Source of the DNA: Pyrenochaeta sp. MPI-SDFR-AT-0127
Lineage: Eukaryota; Ascomycota; Dothideomycetes; Pleosporales; Cucurbitariaceae
NCBI GenBank assembly: GCA_020747015.1
Contig: JAGTJM010000014.1
Coordinates: 496,001 to 560,000 of the forward strand
DNA: 64,000 nt
Reading direction: 5' to 3'
Shown here in pieces: positions 1 to 11,500 of the stretch. The position numbers were made by a program, and so were the translations under genes. A model generated the notes under the pieces. The model saw only the letters and a program-made list of their open reading frames with translations. It was not told the DNA's origin and ran no database searches. Within the stretch, counting starts at the first letter, position 1, and each line of letters starts with the position of its first letter.

Positions 1-816
1 AACTGTGATTTCGGCTCGTCGCGTTTGGCGGCTAGTCCAAGGAGTTGTAGAGGAGAATTAGAGACTGGTTGAAGCATTGTCTTCGTCTGCAATGCATAGG
101 TGGACATTGGAGCGCATGGCTGAGAGTGTGCTCTCCCGTATGTGGTTCGCGAACGGTAACGTGGGCTGGTCGTGCTTTCTCGGGCAGACGCGTTCGCGTT
201 GCCAGTCCGTGCTTTCCGCTTCCATCGCGCTAGAACGTCATTACCCCAACGACGAGGAACAATTTGCCTTGAGCACGCGCACAAGCTCGTTCTCCTGAAC
301 ATAGTCTGATTTCTGTACGACTGAAGGTGATTCGCCGAAGGACATGGTCATGTTTTGATCACGGCAAGCAAGATGGTCTACAACGCCACCATACCGGTGT
401 CTCAAGCCGGCACGATGGTCAACAGTAATTAATCTGGCAGGTGTAGGCTCACCTAAGTGGAAGAGCAATGTGCCGATGCGGATGATTAAGTTCCACGATG
501 CAGAGATGGTCGTATGGCACGGAGGTCGCGCTGCAATCGAGGCCACTTGAGGTCGAAGCAGAGTCACGGATACGATAGCATTGCTTCGAGGTCATGTCCA
601 TTCCAAAGCTTGAAGGAAAGCCTGACTAGATAAAGATACAAGTGATGAACGGTTATGGTAGGGGTGAGTCGAAGTCACTCCATCTTTGCCACACCCAGAG
701 CGATACAATCGTACAGTTACTAAGAAATGGTACCTGCATACTTCTGCCACAAAACCTTTCATTCTTCTCACGCTCCTGTAGTATCATTTGCCCCATCAGC
801 TGTCCCCACTCAAATC
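1..816. other. No supported gene
   Basis: Open frames of 60-110 codons occur on both strands (for example minus strand 241-567), but none has a recognisable domain, a signal peptide or convincing splice continuity. I see no RNA gene or repeat here. The right end is the 3' flank of the secreted-protein gene that ends at 817. Confidence 0.5.
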
Positions 817-1347
817 TTATATTTCAATACTAGCGCACCAATAGTCTGCCAAACAATTCACACTCCTGAATCCCAACAAGCCCTCTCTAAATTGGAACGT
901 CGACTCCCCGTCCCTAAAGCACACGAACTCCTCACTATCTAGCTTCGCACTCCCGGCAATCTGACTTTTAGCCAGATCATCCGCATCCCTTGCAATCTTT
1001 CCTTCAAAGTCTCCAACATCCAGTGACGTTCGTCGTGTAGCACCTTCCCATGATCGAGCAGGAGAGGAAACGGTTCCAATGTCGTTGGGGCTGGAGCGGG
1101 GGTTTGCAGGGCCGTTGTAGTAAATTACTGTGGAAGAGGTTTCAGCGGCGGCGTCAACACCAGAGTCGGCGGAGGTCTCAGCAGACGTCGAAAATAAGGA
1201 ACAAAGGATCGGGATGGCACAACCACTGCCGCGCGTTGTACAGGTTGCGAGATAGACATTCTTTTTGGAGCCAGCAGCTGCGGAGGCGGCGGGCGCTGCG
1301 AGGGCAGCTCCGGCAAAAGAAAGCAGAAGTGCAGATGAGAGTCGCAT
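817..1347 (-). CDS. Small secreted cysteine-containing protein, 176 aa
   Basis: Single-exon frame with a true ATG. The first ~24 residues form a classic signal peptide: MRLSS, then a Leu/Ala-rich core ending in an APAASA stretch suited to signal peptidase. The mature part holds six cysteines, three clustered near residues 36-49, one near the middle (EEFVC) and two close to the C-terminus (VNCLADYWC), so disulfide bonding outside the cell is likely. No family is recognised. Size and composition fit the small secreted proteins of plant-associated fungi, some of which are effectors, but nothing in the sequence proves that role. Opposite-strand and shifted frames over the same bases are longer but lack signals. 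Confidence is good that it is a gene and low for function. Confidence 0.65.
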   Translation of the reverse strand: MRLSSALLLSFAGAALAAPAASAAAGSKKNVYLATCTTRGSGCAIPILCSLFSTSAETSADSGVDAAAETSSTVIYYNGPANPRSSPNDIGTVSSPARSWEGATRRTSLDVGDFEGKIARDADDLAKSQIAGSAKLDSEEFVCFRDGESTFQFREGLLGFRSVNCLADYWCASIEI

Positions 1348-2525
1348 GGCGTTGTTTCAATTGACTGACTGGCAACTTGAGTTGACGGGAAGTGGAGATC
1401 CGGTTTTATCGTCCAGCAAGTGTAGCCTTTTTTCAGTGGTAGGGTTTCGCTATATGTATCACCAAACACAGTTGCTCTGTGCGGCTGTCCTTTTTGCTGC
1501 AAAAGAAACTGTGCCGAATGTAAACTCCTCATAAAGCCATGTTCATCAAAATTGATATGCCGCATACCAAATCGATAGTTTTGCAGATTATTTTGCGGTT
1601 CGGCACCGGCTTTTCGGATATAGTGCGACCTGAGTATATGATGTTGTAAACAAGCACTACCGCCAGCATGGTCGATCCTGGTCACAGTAGTTACACATCT
1701 TAATTCTCGGTAATCTATGTTCGGGTGAGATCGAGGGACCGTGGTGCTGATCGCCGTGTCTGGAAGCAATGACTATACCTAGATGGTCTGGGCGGATAAG
1801 TGTAGACCGGTAGTTGCATTGTTCTTGCAGGTCGATTTACGGCTATTCGGCAGTGGTTGGAAATCTAGCACGATACAAAAGACGACGGAAACGTGGTTTG
1901 AAGCATACAAACCCATGCGTGGTGTGTCCGAGAGGCCCTTCCTGTGTTAGAACACAAACTGTCGGCATGTTTTCGGTGAACCTGAAGTAAATTTTGATCC
2001 CTCTGTAGTATTGAGAGACGCTCTATAGAGAAAGAATGCCTGCTACAGTTGTTGGTAGCTAGGTAGCTATCATCTCTTTCCACCATCGTGAGATCCATTG
2101 AGGGCACACGAAGGCTCAAGGTGTTGGCAGATGTCCTCTAGTATCTCAACGGGTAGCGGGTTAGCCGGTATTAGCAGTCTCAGCGGCGATTCGTTATGAG
2201 TGGTGGTCATGCATACTCCTCTACTTCAATATCGGACTATGGTCAAATGAGTTTTTATTTCACCTGTCACATATTCGCAAGGGGTGAGGAACATAACATT
2301 GTATGCTTTCGGTAAGTTTGAGCTTATTTGAACAATAATATCTTTGCCTATCCAGCTTTGATGCTCAGAGGATTGCAGCCATGTTGGGGTGTCTGTAATG
2401 GCTAATCAATTATTGCTGCGTCCAACCCAGGGTGAGCTAGTGTGGATCCCCGTAACCAATCAGCCACCCCACTAATTGACCTCATCGTGCTCCACCCATC
2501 GCGACTTGCACCTCCCAGGACCATC
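1348..2525. other. Intergenic, no supported gene
   Basis: This lies between the minus-strand secreted-protein gene and the plus-strand F-box gene, so it carries both 5' regions. The minus-strand frame 1125-1769 overlaps the secreted-protein gene and looks like a shadow. A plus-strand frame beginning at 2442 is the in-frame upstream extension of the F-box gene. No RNA gene or repeat was seen. Confidence 0.5.
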
Positions 2526-3369
2526 ATGGCGCCGCAATTAGATACACTACCGCCTGAGATTCTCTTCAGTATCCTTACATATACAGAGCCTACTTGCGAT
2601 CCACAGCTCGTCTCTTACCCACTTAACGCTCTCGCAGAGACAAACAAACAGCTGAACTCAGTTGTCGAAGAGTACGCGCGAGGCCTCCTCAAGAAACATG
2701 CGAACTTTACGCCCCCGAAGTCCTCAAAGATCTTCACATGTCGGAAAAAGTGGCTAACGGAGATCTGTCAATTCTGCAAAAAGGACAGCAAGAGAAGGGC
2801 GACATTGTATCCGACTCTTACATGCTGTCGGCCTTGCGACAAGGAGCATTTTCCGAAGATGGTATGCGCTGCTCCTTTTCACAATTACGAGCCAACATAC
2901 TAATGACCTTTCCCAGACAATGACAATAGCTATCCAAGACTACTATCTCTCCAAACTTGACCTTTTCACACCCAATGACCTCCACCCGCACCTCCCTCCT
3001 CTTGCAACCGGTACCTACAGCGTCATGGGTGGTGTCGCGACCATGATCTCAGAAAGAGATGTTATTGCGCGTCGCGACCACATCAAAGCACTGCTTGGCT
3101 CTAATATCGAGGGTAGAAATTATCTGCGCAAGAGAATTGGCATACATAATCGAATCATTCAACACTTGGGAATCATATGGAGCGCTACCAGAGCGGGGTG
3201 GAAGAAAGCGCCCAACTTGACGGAAATGGACCTAGAGAAGGGACCAAAAAGTATGAAGACAGAGGAGAACAGGAGGGCGTATGTGAAGAAAGGGTTGCAG
3301 AGCGAGTGGGCGGCTATGGGTATGAGCCTGGTTGGAACATCAAAGGAAAGTGCTATCGAGGTTGATTGA
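2526..3369 (+). CDS. F-box-like protein with Cys-x2-Cys pairs, 262 aa, two exons
   Basis: Exon 1 is 2526-2861 and exon 2 is 2917-3369, joined by a 55-nt intron (2862-2916) with a GTATGC donor, a CTAAT-type branch site and a CAG acceptor; the splice is phase 0. The N-terminus carries an F-box-like LPPEILFSILTY helix, followed by two Cys pairs (CQFC and, about 17 residues later, CRPC) that could bind zinc, then a hydrophilic C-terminal half. F-box proteins usually link substrates to SCF ubiquitin ligases through Skp1; partner and substrate cannot be read here. The ATG at 2526 puts the F-box at the very N-terminus, as is usual; an in-frame ATG at 2442 would add 28 residues. The architecture resembles expanded, poorly characterised F-box families of Pleosporales. 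Confidence 0.75.
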
Positions 3370-5681
3370 TAACATGAAGTATTGTGAGCTGGGAGTGCAC
3401 TTTGTTACATTGTCATTGACACCAGAAATGGCAATCGGCTCATATTGGGTTATGAAAGTATTGCGTCGGTGCGTTAAAGGCCTTACGTTTAAAGATTGCA
3501 GTAAGTTACCTAATGATCCTTGCTGATCAAGATAGTGCCCTATCTCCTTCCTGGGTACGACAGACTGGTATGAGACCTATAGCATTGATGATCGCATAAG
3601 ATTTATCATTTCTGAAACAGCATCGCGCCCCATATTCTAGTAGTAGCAAGTGACGGCGCTAACGACAGTGGATCTACTCCCGCGAAAGTCTGCCAAAGCG
3701 TTTTCATGGATGAGAGAGAATTGTTCTGCAATCTAACTGCGCGCAACAGTATTGTACTCGCTGCTCAACTTAGAACGACGTTGTATTAATGGCATAAACT
3801 TAAGCGCAAGAGAGGGACCAGAAAGTGATATGAGAACAGACTTGATCCCAACGCCCAACTGCATTTTGACATTCCAACCCCTCTTAGTTTAATATCCCAT
3901 TCATACTCCCATCGAACAAGCACAGCCAGAACTTCAGCACCGTCAACCAGTCCAAGAATCACTAACCACTTGCCACCACGTGCCTTCCTGTACATGTCAC
4001 TTGTTGATGTCTTATCAGTGATGCTGCTATTGCCAGAGAAGACTGCTTATAGCCGAAGCATGCAGGGGTTAGCGTCAGATGCTCCCAGGGTCGAGGCCCG
4101 CTCAGGTGTCGCTCCATCGACGACGTTAGACTGCGTTTCGGAATCGCTTTCGCGGACGAGGGACGCTCAGGTTGGACCATCGAAGACTTGACCGCTACGA
4201 CCAGGTTCCGAAGAACCACAAAATCATCACTGACAAATGCGAGCACCACCGTTCCTTCTCTTGACCATGACCAGAACCATAAACCAAATGATTCGATCTT
4301 CGAACCACCCACCTATCCTTGTATCTATGCAGCTACCTCAAGCATTGAACTTTACCATGATTCAGCTCTTAGGGGTCCTGCAGCCTGACCTGCACCCTGT
4401 GACTTCATGATATTCACCGAATAGGTCCGTTTCGAGCTCAACGTGTACTCATCCGCAGATGAGGCACGCCCAGGATATCTGTCGATGATGCACTCCTGGT
4501 CGGTACCCGGTGTCTGCTTTCAGGTCAACCGTTCGTGCCCGAGGGGTTGTGTGTGGGTTGTTGACCCTGAATCAAAAGCCAGTGCCATAGTGATGGTATT
4601 CGTTTGCCATCCTTGTAGCATGTTGAGGTTTCCCAAGTGGGCTTGTTGTGAAATTTGCCAAAGCTTGCGCTCGAGAAGTAATGGTTTGGTCCGAAAGTGA
4701 CAGGATGGGTTTAAAGGTGTGGATACCCACAAAGACCGCGATTATTAGACGTGCGAGATCGAGGCTGAGAGACTCTTATGAGAGGAATGTTTAGAAAGGT
4801 AAGGTACATTGTGCATGAAATGTGAGGCTGGCTCAAGAAGAGTATCGGCGTGTTGACATGGTTTATTGACATGATGCCAAACATCGTGTGACTTGACAAA
4901 CTTCATACCAGTTCAGTAGAGAACTTGAGCAAAAGGAAAGAGCAAAATGAAGTGTTTTTCAAGTCCATACCATGAAGAAAAATACTCTGATAGGAAATTG
5001 AGGTATGTTGTCGAGTTGATATTGTGGTTTGAAAGTTTAGGATACAACTTGAAGGAGGACTGGGGGATGAAGGGTCTATATAGACAGAGGGAGAGCCGTT
5101 GCGTCATCCCCGGGAGTGTATTAAGCAAGCTGAAAGATCATGTCGTAGGTCTCCTGGATTGTTGCTTGGCTGATATCGCGGTGAGGGAGAAAGGCTTTTG
5201 CTGTTGGGGCCGTATAACCGTAGGTGAAGGCAGCTTGAAGCACGACATCACCTGAGAACAGACCAATCGACGGCGACGAGGTGGCCTGATCGGACAAATA
5301 GTAACAACAGACCTGACTAGAAGGTTTGATTAGGCAATTACCAAAGTGAGGTCTTGTATTGGCGATTGTTCGTTTAGCAGTGAGTGACACAGAGACTTCA
5401 GACGAAGATTGTGAAAATCATATCACCTCCGAGTTTTATGAGGCCATTGAGAAACGCATAGGCACGTCCTATGAGACTAATCAGTTGCTGTGAATCGTCG
5501 GGTTGACCATTGAGTGGAGGTGTTGATAGGATCACATAGAGGATCGAGTAATATCCAAACAGTGAAGTGCAATTGTTATTCATACCCCTGACAACTTCTA
5601 TGTACTATGCCCCTTTTACGAGGATCTTGAACACTGTGCCATATAAATTGTATATCGAATGTATACCAAGTTATTACAACA
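3370..5681. other. Long intergenic stretch, no supported gene
   Basis: About 2.3 kb. Several frames of 60-116 codons exist on both strands (for example minus 3962-4312 and minus 5121-5390), but none has a recognised motif, signal peptide or consistent splice signals joining it to a neighbour. A short low-complexity gene could be missed. No tRNA, 5S rRNA or transposon end was recognised. Confidence 0.45.
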
Positions 5682-6434
5682 TCAAGAAAACGAAGATTCG
5701 TCCGAAGTCCTTGACAATGGCTGGTTGAGCTCCTTCACATACTCCTCAAGGTGCGTCCTTAATCCTTCTTCCTCTCCGTCTGCCGCCGTAACAACCCCCA
5801 GCCGGATTCTTAAGCTTCCTCTCAATCTCATCAAAGGGGCTAGCATCCTACTCTTGCTCTTCCAATCAACATACTCTGAAGAGTCGCTGACGGACACAAT
5901 GATTAGCCCTAGGCTTTTTCCTTCGTACAGAAGCAAGTCTACTTGCTCCATTAGCCACCCATTCATACTATGTGGCCAAGCACTCATGTCAGCTTTGGCG
6001 CGCTCAGAAGTGATATTCCAGTGTAGAACAATTTCGACCTTCCTTGCACGATGAATGACATTGAGTGCAGTCGTCTGAATGTCTTGCTGTCGAAACCGCA
6101 ACACATCCTGCGCAACGAAACGAACGGTGGCTTTGCCGAAGAAGTAGGCCTGAATCTCTGCGCGCAGATAACGACATGTAACTTGCAAGTTGGTTGGCGG
6201 AGGTCTCTGGTCAATGGAGGAGATTGGAGAGGCAGAGAACGGATAACTCTTGGGCTCTATGCAGCAAAGATGATTGTACACTTCGTACCGGAGTTCTTTG
6301 GGTAGACGAAGCAACGGAGACAATGTTGTACAAGGAGTGATATTAGCCACGATGGCGACAATTTCCACTAGGTACACAGCAAGAGGGACTGGTTCTCCGG
6401 TATTTGGAAGTATTCGCCTGTGAACTTTGTTCAT
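5682..6434 (-). CDS. F-box/2EXR-like hypothetical protein, about 250 aa
   Basis: The frame is open through 6506 but contains no ATG before 6434, which is taken as the start. Near residue 45 is the motif LLRLPKELRYEVYNHL, typical of the many fungal proteins with an F-box-like or 2EXR N-terminal helix (LPxELRxxIY). The rest matches the general layout of these proteins: a cysteine/hydrophobic pair-rich stretch, a VTCRYLRAEIQAYFF helix (the usual xxCRxLRxExxxxFF motif) and an acidic C-terminus. The first ~40 residues look unlike coding sequence, so an unseen 5' exon and intron are possible. Such proteins are abundant in Pleosporales and mostly of unknown function. Confidence 0.65.
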   Translation of the reverse strand: MNKVHRRILPNTGEPVPLAVYLVEIVAIVANITPCTTLSPLLRLPKELRYEVYNHLCCIEPKSYPFSASPISSIDQRPPPTNLQVTCRYLRAEIQAYFFGKATVRFVAQDVLRFRQQDIQTTALNVIHRARKVEIVLHWNITSERAKADMSAWPHSMNGWLMEQVDLLLYEGKSLGLIIVSVSDSSEYVDWKSKSRMLAPLMRLRGSLRIRLGVVTAADGEEEGLRTHLEEYVKELNQPLSRTSDESSFS

Positions 6435-6759
6435 TACAAATAAATGGGTAATGATATGCGCGGAACGATGCTGGCCTTTCCTATCTTCTGTTCTGATGAG
6501 TATCAATGCATTGACTTTATGTGTTCATTATTAGTGGAGTTAATATTTCACAATGACGTAGTCTGACTATGGAATGAGATGCCTTGTTTTAAGCATAATA
6601 TTTGCAGACCCACAGATTCCCAGTTCTCCCACAAGAGTGCTCGTACAGCTTCAAACACCCTCAACGCCCACAACTCAGGTTCGGAAAGGGTGATTGGAGA
6701 CTCCTGTTCTGTGAATGCTAATCCTACGTCTCAGTAGTACAAATCATTGCAAGTATGAT

Positions 6760-8043
6760 CTAGGGGTGCACCACATCTAGGTGCTCGTTGATTTCTGATT
6801 CTGCTAGTCGAAGGTTACAGATTGGGCACTCTACGAGTAACTTCTTCTCAACGATTGGAACCTCATCGTCACTCGCTCGCGACCGTTTCTGACCTACTTC
6901 CGAGATTCTTGACGATGCTTCTGGGCGGAAAATTTTGTCAATCTCCATTGTTGTTGCTATTTTCTTGACCTTTTGCGTCTTGGTCGAAGATTTAGTTTCG
7001 GCGTTGATAGTTTGGGGACTGGTTTCGCCCTCTACTTCGGCCTTTCTCTTGGCTCCTACTGTGACCCAGCTATCCAGCTTGTTGGTCTGTCTTCCAGCTC
7101 GTTCTTTCATACTCAAGGCGTCCAGCTGCTTTTTCGTAGGTGCTGGTTCCTGTATCTTAGTATAAATCCCGCCGCATTCGACTTGGTGTTTCGCCCACCA
7201 AGTATCACTTTTCCCAGGAACTCGGTTCATGGTTCGCTTCACAAGGCCGAAGTATGGCGGCTGCGTCCTACACGGTCCATCGCACTGCCATACATGGGTT
7301 CGGTAGCTGTCGACTTCATCATGAAACGTGTGGTATATTGTGACTTGGTATTTGCCATGAGTGTTGATGGCATCCGCAAGCAGTTGGAACCCAAGTCCGT
7401 GTCCGGTCCCACCATCCTCCCTTGCATGTCTCCAAGACGTTGTGACGAAGAAGTAGGCATGTATCGCCTCGTGGAGCAGTGTGTTGATAGTGTCAGGCCG
7501 AGGGCGAAATTGCAACAGAGGTGTGCTCAGCTTCAGACGGATACGTGTGAGCTTGCCAGTGGAGGGATCTTTAGAGAGCTCACAGATCCCGGCACATCTG
7601 TATTTATTGTTAGTCGACGTTTGACAGTTGCGGTCTGGAAGTAAGTGGGTCGGTTGTTCGGCTATCTGAGACTAGATTCAGATCATGTTAGGTGAGACAG
7701 TCGCAGCAAAGGCCTGCTACAGCGCCAACACCACAAAGCTTAGCAGAAATACTTACAGAGTCAGTCTCGGAGACTGAAAGGGGCAACAAAGTTAGCGTGT
7801 GTGTCTCATTCTCACGTGCAGTCATAGTAAGTGAGCGCTCACCCACAACACCTCGACGCCTGGCAGCAGGAGCTTCCGAAAGTATAGGACATTGTAATGC
7901 GCGAATAGCTCATGGACATCAACAAAAGGGTCCCCATTATTAACAATAATATTGATGGCTTGCAATGCGTCGTGTTGCTCAGCAGAGAGCTCCTCTAGTG
8001 TTGAGATAGCGGCCAGGGCAGCGTCCTCGTCGGTCACGGGCAT
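6760..8043 (-). CDS. Spartan/SPRTN-type DNA-protein crosslink metalloprotease, 351 aa, three exons
   Basis: Exons are 8043-7843, a 17-nt microexon at 7773-7757, and 7597-6760, with introns of 69 and 159 nt (GTGAGC/CAG and GTAAGT/CAG). The spliced product has the SprT-like core of Spartan: the VLW-SPRLTLCAGIC strand region, the zinc-protease motif HEAIH (about residues 115-119), the downstream GHGLGFQLL stretch, and the ITVYHTFHDEVDxYR and CxGPC/PPYFGxVKRxMNR blocks that define this family. The extreme C-terminus is a ubiquitin-binding zinc finger of the Rad18/UBZ4 kind (CPIC, then His 345 and His 350). The family cleaves proteins crosslinked to DNA at stalled forks, recruited through PCNA and ubiquitin. 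The start at 8043 has a better context (A at -3) than the in-frame ATG at 8154. It is divergent from the TBC gene. The central VCGxKRKAE region is poorly conserved, as expected. Confidence 0.93.
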
Positions 8044-8551
8044 GTTTTGCGCGAAACATGATCCGGGTCTATTGGTGAGTTCCGCTGTCTCGGAGGAGTG
8101 AGGTCGCCGGGACGGTATTGGTCGTGCATGTGGCTCATAGGGCTGCCATGACATGGGGGGGTTTGGCCATCAGGCCGGGCTAGCGGGCCCGGAATGTTAT
8201 GCCACACGAAGGTCCAAGTCGTGTTCACGACCATCCACGCCCAAGACTCGTGCCTGTGCCCCCTTGCTGCCCATTTGATGCCATTCTCGCCGCTCGCGTT
8301 GTTTACCCCTGACGCGCAACACTTTCGCTGTTCCTGCAAAAACCATCCCATGTACAAAAAGCGCACACAAGAATTTCCGCTACGTAAGACCCGCGTATGA
8401 CGCAGCCTGTCCCACATGCAGCCCTGCCGTCGATGCACACAAACACCAGGACCACAACGCCGCACTCTTCTTTCGCCACAGTACGCTCACCACTGCTGCC
8501 CACGCCTATTGCGCGACATACAACTCCACGGATGCGCGCTCCTAGTCGCCC
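8044..8551. promoter_or_regulatory. Shared promoter region of the Spartan-like and TBC genes
   Basis: The two start codons lie 517 bp apart and face away from each other, so this interval must hold both 5' UTRs and promoters. It is GC-rich, with a CT-rich strand near the TBC start. No TATA box is evident. Frames seen inside it have no conserved features. Confidence 0.5.
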
Positions 8552-8560
8552 TTGACTGAC

Positions 8561-11500
8561 ATGGCGGCCATGGACACACCGCGCGCCGTTGATCTCGTGC
8601 GCACTGCTTCCCAAAACTCGACCCTGTCAAATCCCAGAAACCGCAGCATTCAGCGCGTACGGCCTTCGAAGCGCAACTCGAATGCATCGCTGAGCCGCAG
8701 TCGTAGTCGGGCACCCTCTCCCGGCGAAGACACCAAAAGCCTCACCTCCTTTCCCTCGCTGTCCCCAAGCCCAGACTCCTCTCCAGTCCAGTCACGAATA
8801 AACGGCTGGTTTCGGTCTACACCAGGCCCGGAAGAATTTGTCAAGAATGCAGAGAACAGGCCCGTCGCCTCACCAGATACTGTCAAAGCCATACCGCCTC
8901 CAGATCTAGGAAAGGCGACTGCGCCCACGTCAACGGTGAGGAAGGTTACAAAGTCAACACAACAAATCGTAGGAACGCTGGTCGCTGCTTCTTCTACAAA
9001 GGACCGGTCGGCTCTCTTCGACGACACACCACCAGAGCCGGCCAAAGTCCCCGGCAATCTCCACTTTGCCAGCGACGACAATATCAAGGATGCCTTGGCT
9101 CAGGCAGGCGCTGTCGCCTTGGTTAGGCAGTTGGCTGGAGATTTGGCACAACGAGACGCGCAGATTACCGCATTGCGGAGAAAAGCCGAGGAGCGGGAGA
9201 GAATATTAAGGAAGATGCTGCAAGAATGCGAGGTCTCCAACATGGATATTGAGAATAGACTACGTGAATTAGAGAAGAGCAAGGAGCAAGCCGATGGGCT
9301 CACCAAGATTAGGACGCGAGGCGATAGTGCGCTGGCTGGCCTACATCCTGATGATCCCATGGAGGACAGGCTAGCTCGAGCCATGGAGGACGAAGTGGCT
9401 GAACATCCTGACGCGCTTGGGATCGACTCTGGAGCTGCGGCACCGACGGCAGATGTCATGTCAATCAATTCAGTCACATCAGAGGTGGCGCGCGAGACTA
9501 CAAGAGCAAATTGGAAGAGTTATATCTGGAATGGGACGAGTAAGAAAAGCAGCAGAGCCCCATCTGTTGCAAGCATGGTTGATAGAGACACGGAGAGTCT
9601 TGCGGTTCAGGCAAGATCGCGAGCGTCAAGTGGAGCAAAGCCGCCCCGAAAGGCGCTTGTTAATGATCTATTCATACCCCCAAATGGTGCTGTGCCAGCT
9701 TTGCGCCGACTGCACAGTCAAGAACAGACTTCGGAAACGTCATCACGTCGCTCATCCTCCGTGTCGCTGACAAATTGGGCCTTAAAGATGGTGGCTGGAA
9801 ATAGTGCGGCAAATCCCAACAAGGCCAGCACAGTACGAGGGCGTAAAAGTACAGCTTCTGATGCTGCAGATCGCACGCCGTCTATGGACTCCACCAGGAC
9901 TGCTCAGTCTGCCAAGTCTGCTCTGGTTGCTACTCAGAGGCGAGGGCGAGCTATGGGACCAAACGGAACTATCAAAAGCATCTCTGCAGAACCGTCGAAG
10001 AATGCTTCTGGAAACGTTGGTCCAAACCCACCACACCGTGGTATGAGCAATCTTGGTCCAGTTGAAATGGATCGAATTCTGCCAGAAGAGTCTCGTCCCC
10101 CAACGTTAGTACAACATCACAACAGATTTGTTGGAAGCAGCGAGTACCTGACCGACCGCTTCGGCTTCATCTATGATCAACGTCGGAAGAAAAGACAAAG
10201 CGAGGCAGCAGCTGAACTTGTTAAGCAAAAAAGAAGCAGCAACGTCGAGTCATTGGGTGACGGCAGATCAGTACTCAACAAGCTTGGTGGTCTTGATGAA
10301 GCTACGAACCCAGCCGACAATGCCTTGGACTCAAATGGTGCCGCCACAAGACCCTCCAGCTCTGGCTCAGATGATCAGAGTGGCAAACCTACTACCAAAA
10401 CATGGGCAGACTACTTAAAGTTAGCGACACACCCTACGGAGTTGCTCTCTCATACTCCTTCATCAGCACCAATAACTACTGTAGAGTCTCCTGAAGCTGA
10501 GGTGTCAGCTCCGAAGGTAGGGCAAAGTCAAATCACCCTAACAAAGCGAGGATCTGTGCCAGCTTCGAGCGTCAACCCGGAACCGTCGCCATCGCGTATC
10601 TTCTCAGGCAATGCAGAGCTCTCTGTCACAACAACCTCTCCAGGGCCATCTACACCCATAAGCCCATATCCACCTCAAATCGATCCTGTAAAGTCATTAC
10701 TTGATCAAATGAGCGAGTTACACGATAATCTTCAGAAAGAGAGGACTGTCAAGTGGAACGAGTTCTTACGTAAGGTGCGCGCCCAGAACAAACGTGAAGG
10801 GGATGTTGCCACCACTGGCGAAAGTGGAACGAAGGGCCTCGTGATGCCCGAAACCCTTCTTGCGGATGGAGAATTGATTGGAATTGCCGGTTTGGGCAAT
10901 AAAGGAAAAGTTGGGCGTGCCAAATGGCAAGAGTTCCGTCGTCTCGTTCTTGATGGCATTCCTGTCAACATGAGAGCAAAGGTCTGGGCTGAGGGAAGCG
11001 GTGCAGCGACACTACGTATTCCAGGCTATTACCAAGACCTCGTCAGTAACGGTGAGGACGACCCGATAATCGCATCACAAATCCAGATGGATATCACGCG
11101 CACGCTTACCGATAACATTTTCTTCCGCACTGGCCCTGGCGTTCAAAAGCTCAATGAGGTTCTTCTTGCATACTCCCGACGCAATCCCGAAGTCGGGTAT
11201 TGTCAAGGCATGAATCTTATTACTGCCTGCCTCCTTTTGATCATGCCGACCGAGGAAGACGCTTTCTGGGTCCTTGCAACTATGATTGAGGATATCCTTC
11301 CTCAACACTACTACGACCAACATCTTCTGACCTCCCGAGCCGATCAGTCTGTCCTACGCTCTTATGTCGGCGAACTTCTGCCGAGACTCTCTGCCCACCT
11401 GGACGAACTCGAAATAGAGCTCGAGGCTCTTACCTTCCAATGGTTTCTCTCGGTCTTCACAGACTGTCTTTCGGCAGAAGCGTTGTTCCGTGTCTGGGAT

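Noticed and set aside
1125..1769. 214-codon minus-strand frame
   Set aside because: Overlaps the secreted-protein gene in another frame, has no domain or signal peptide.
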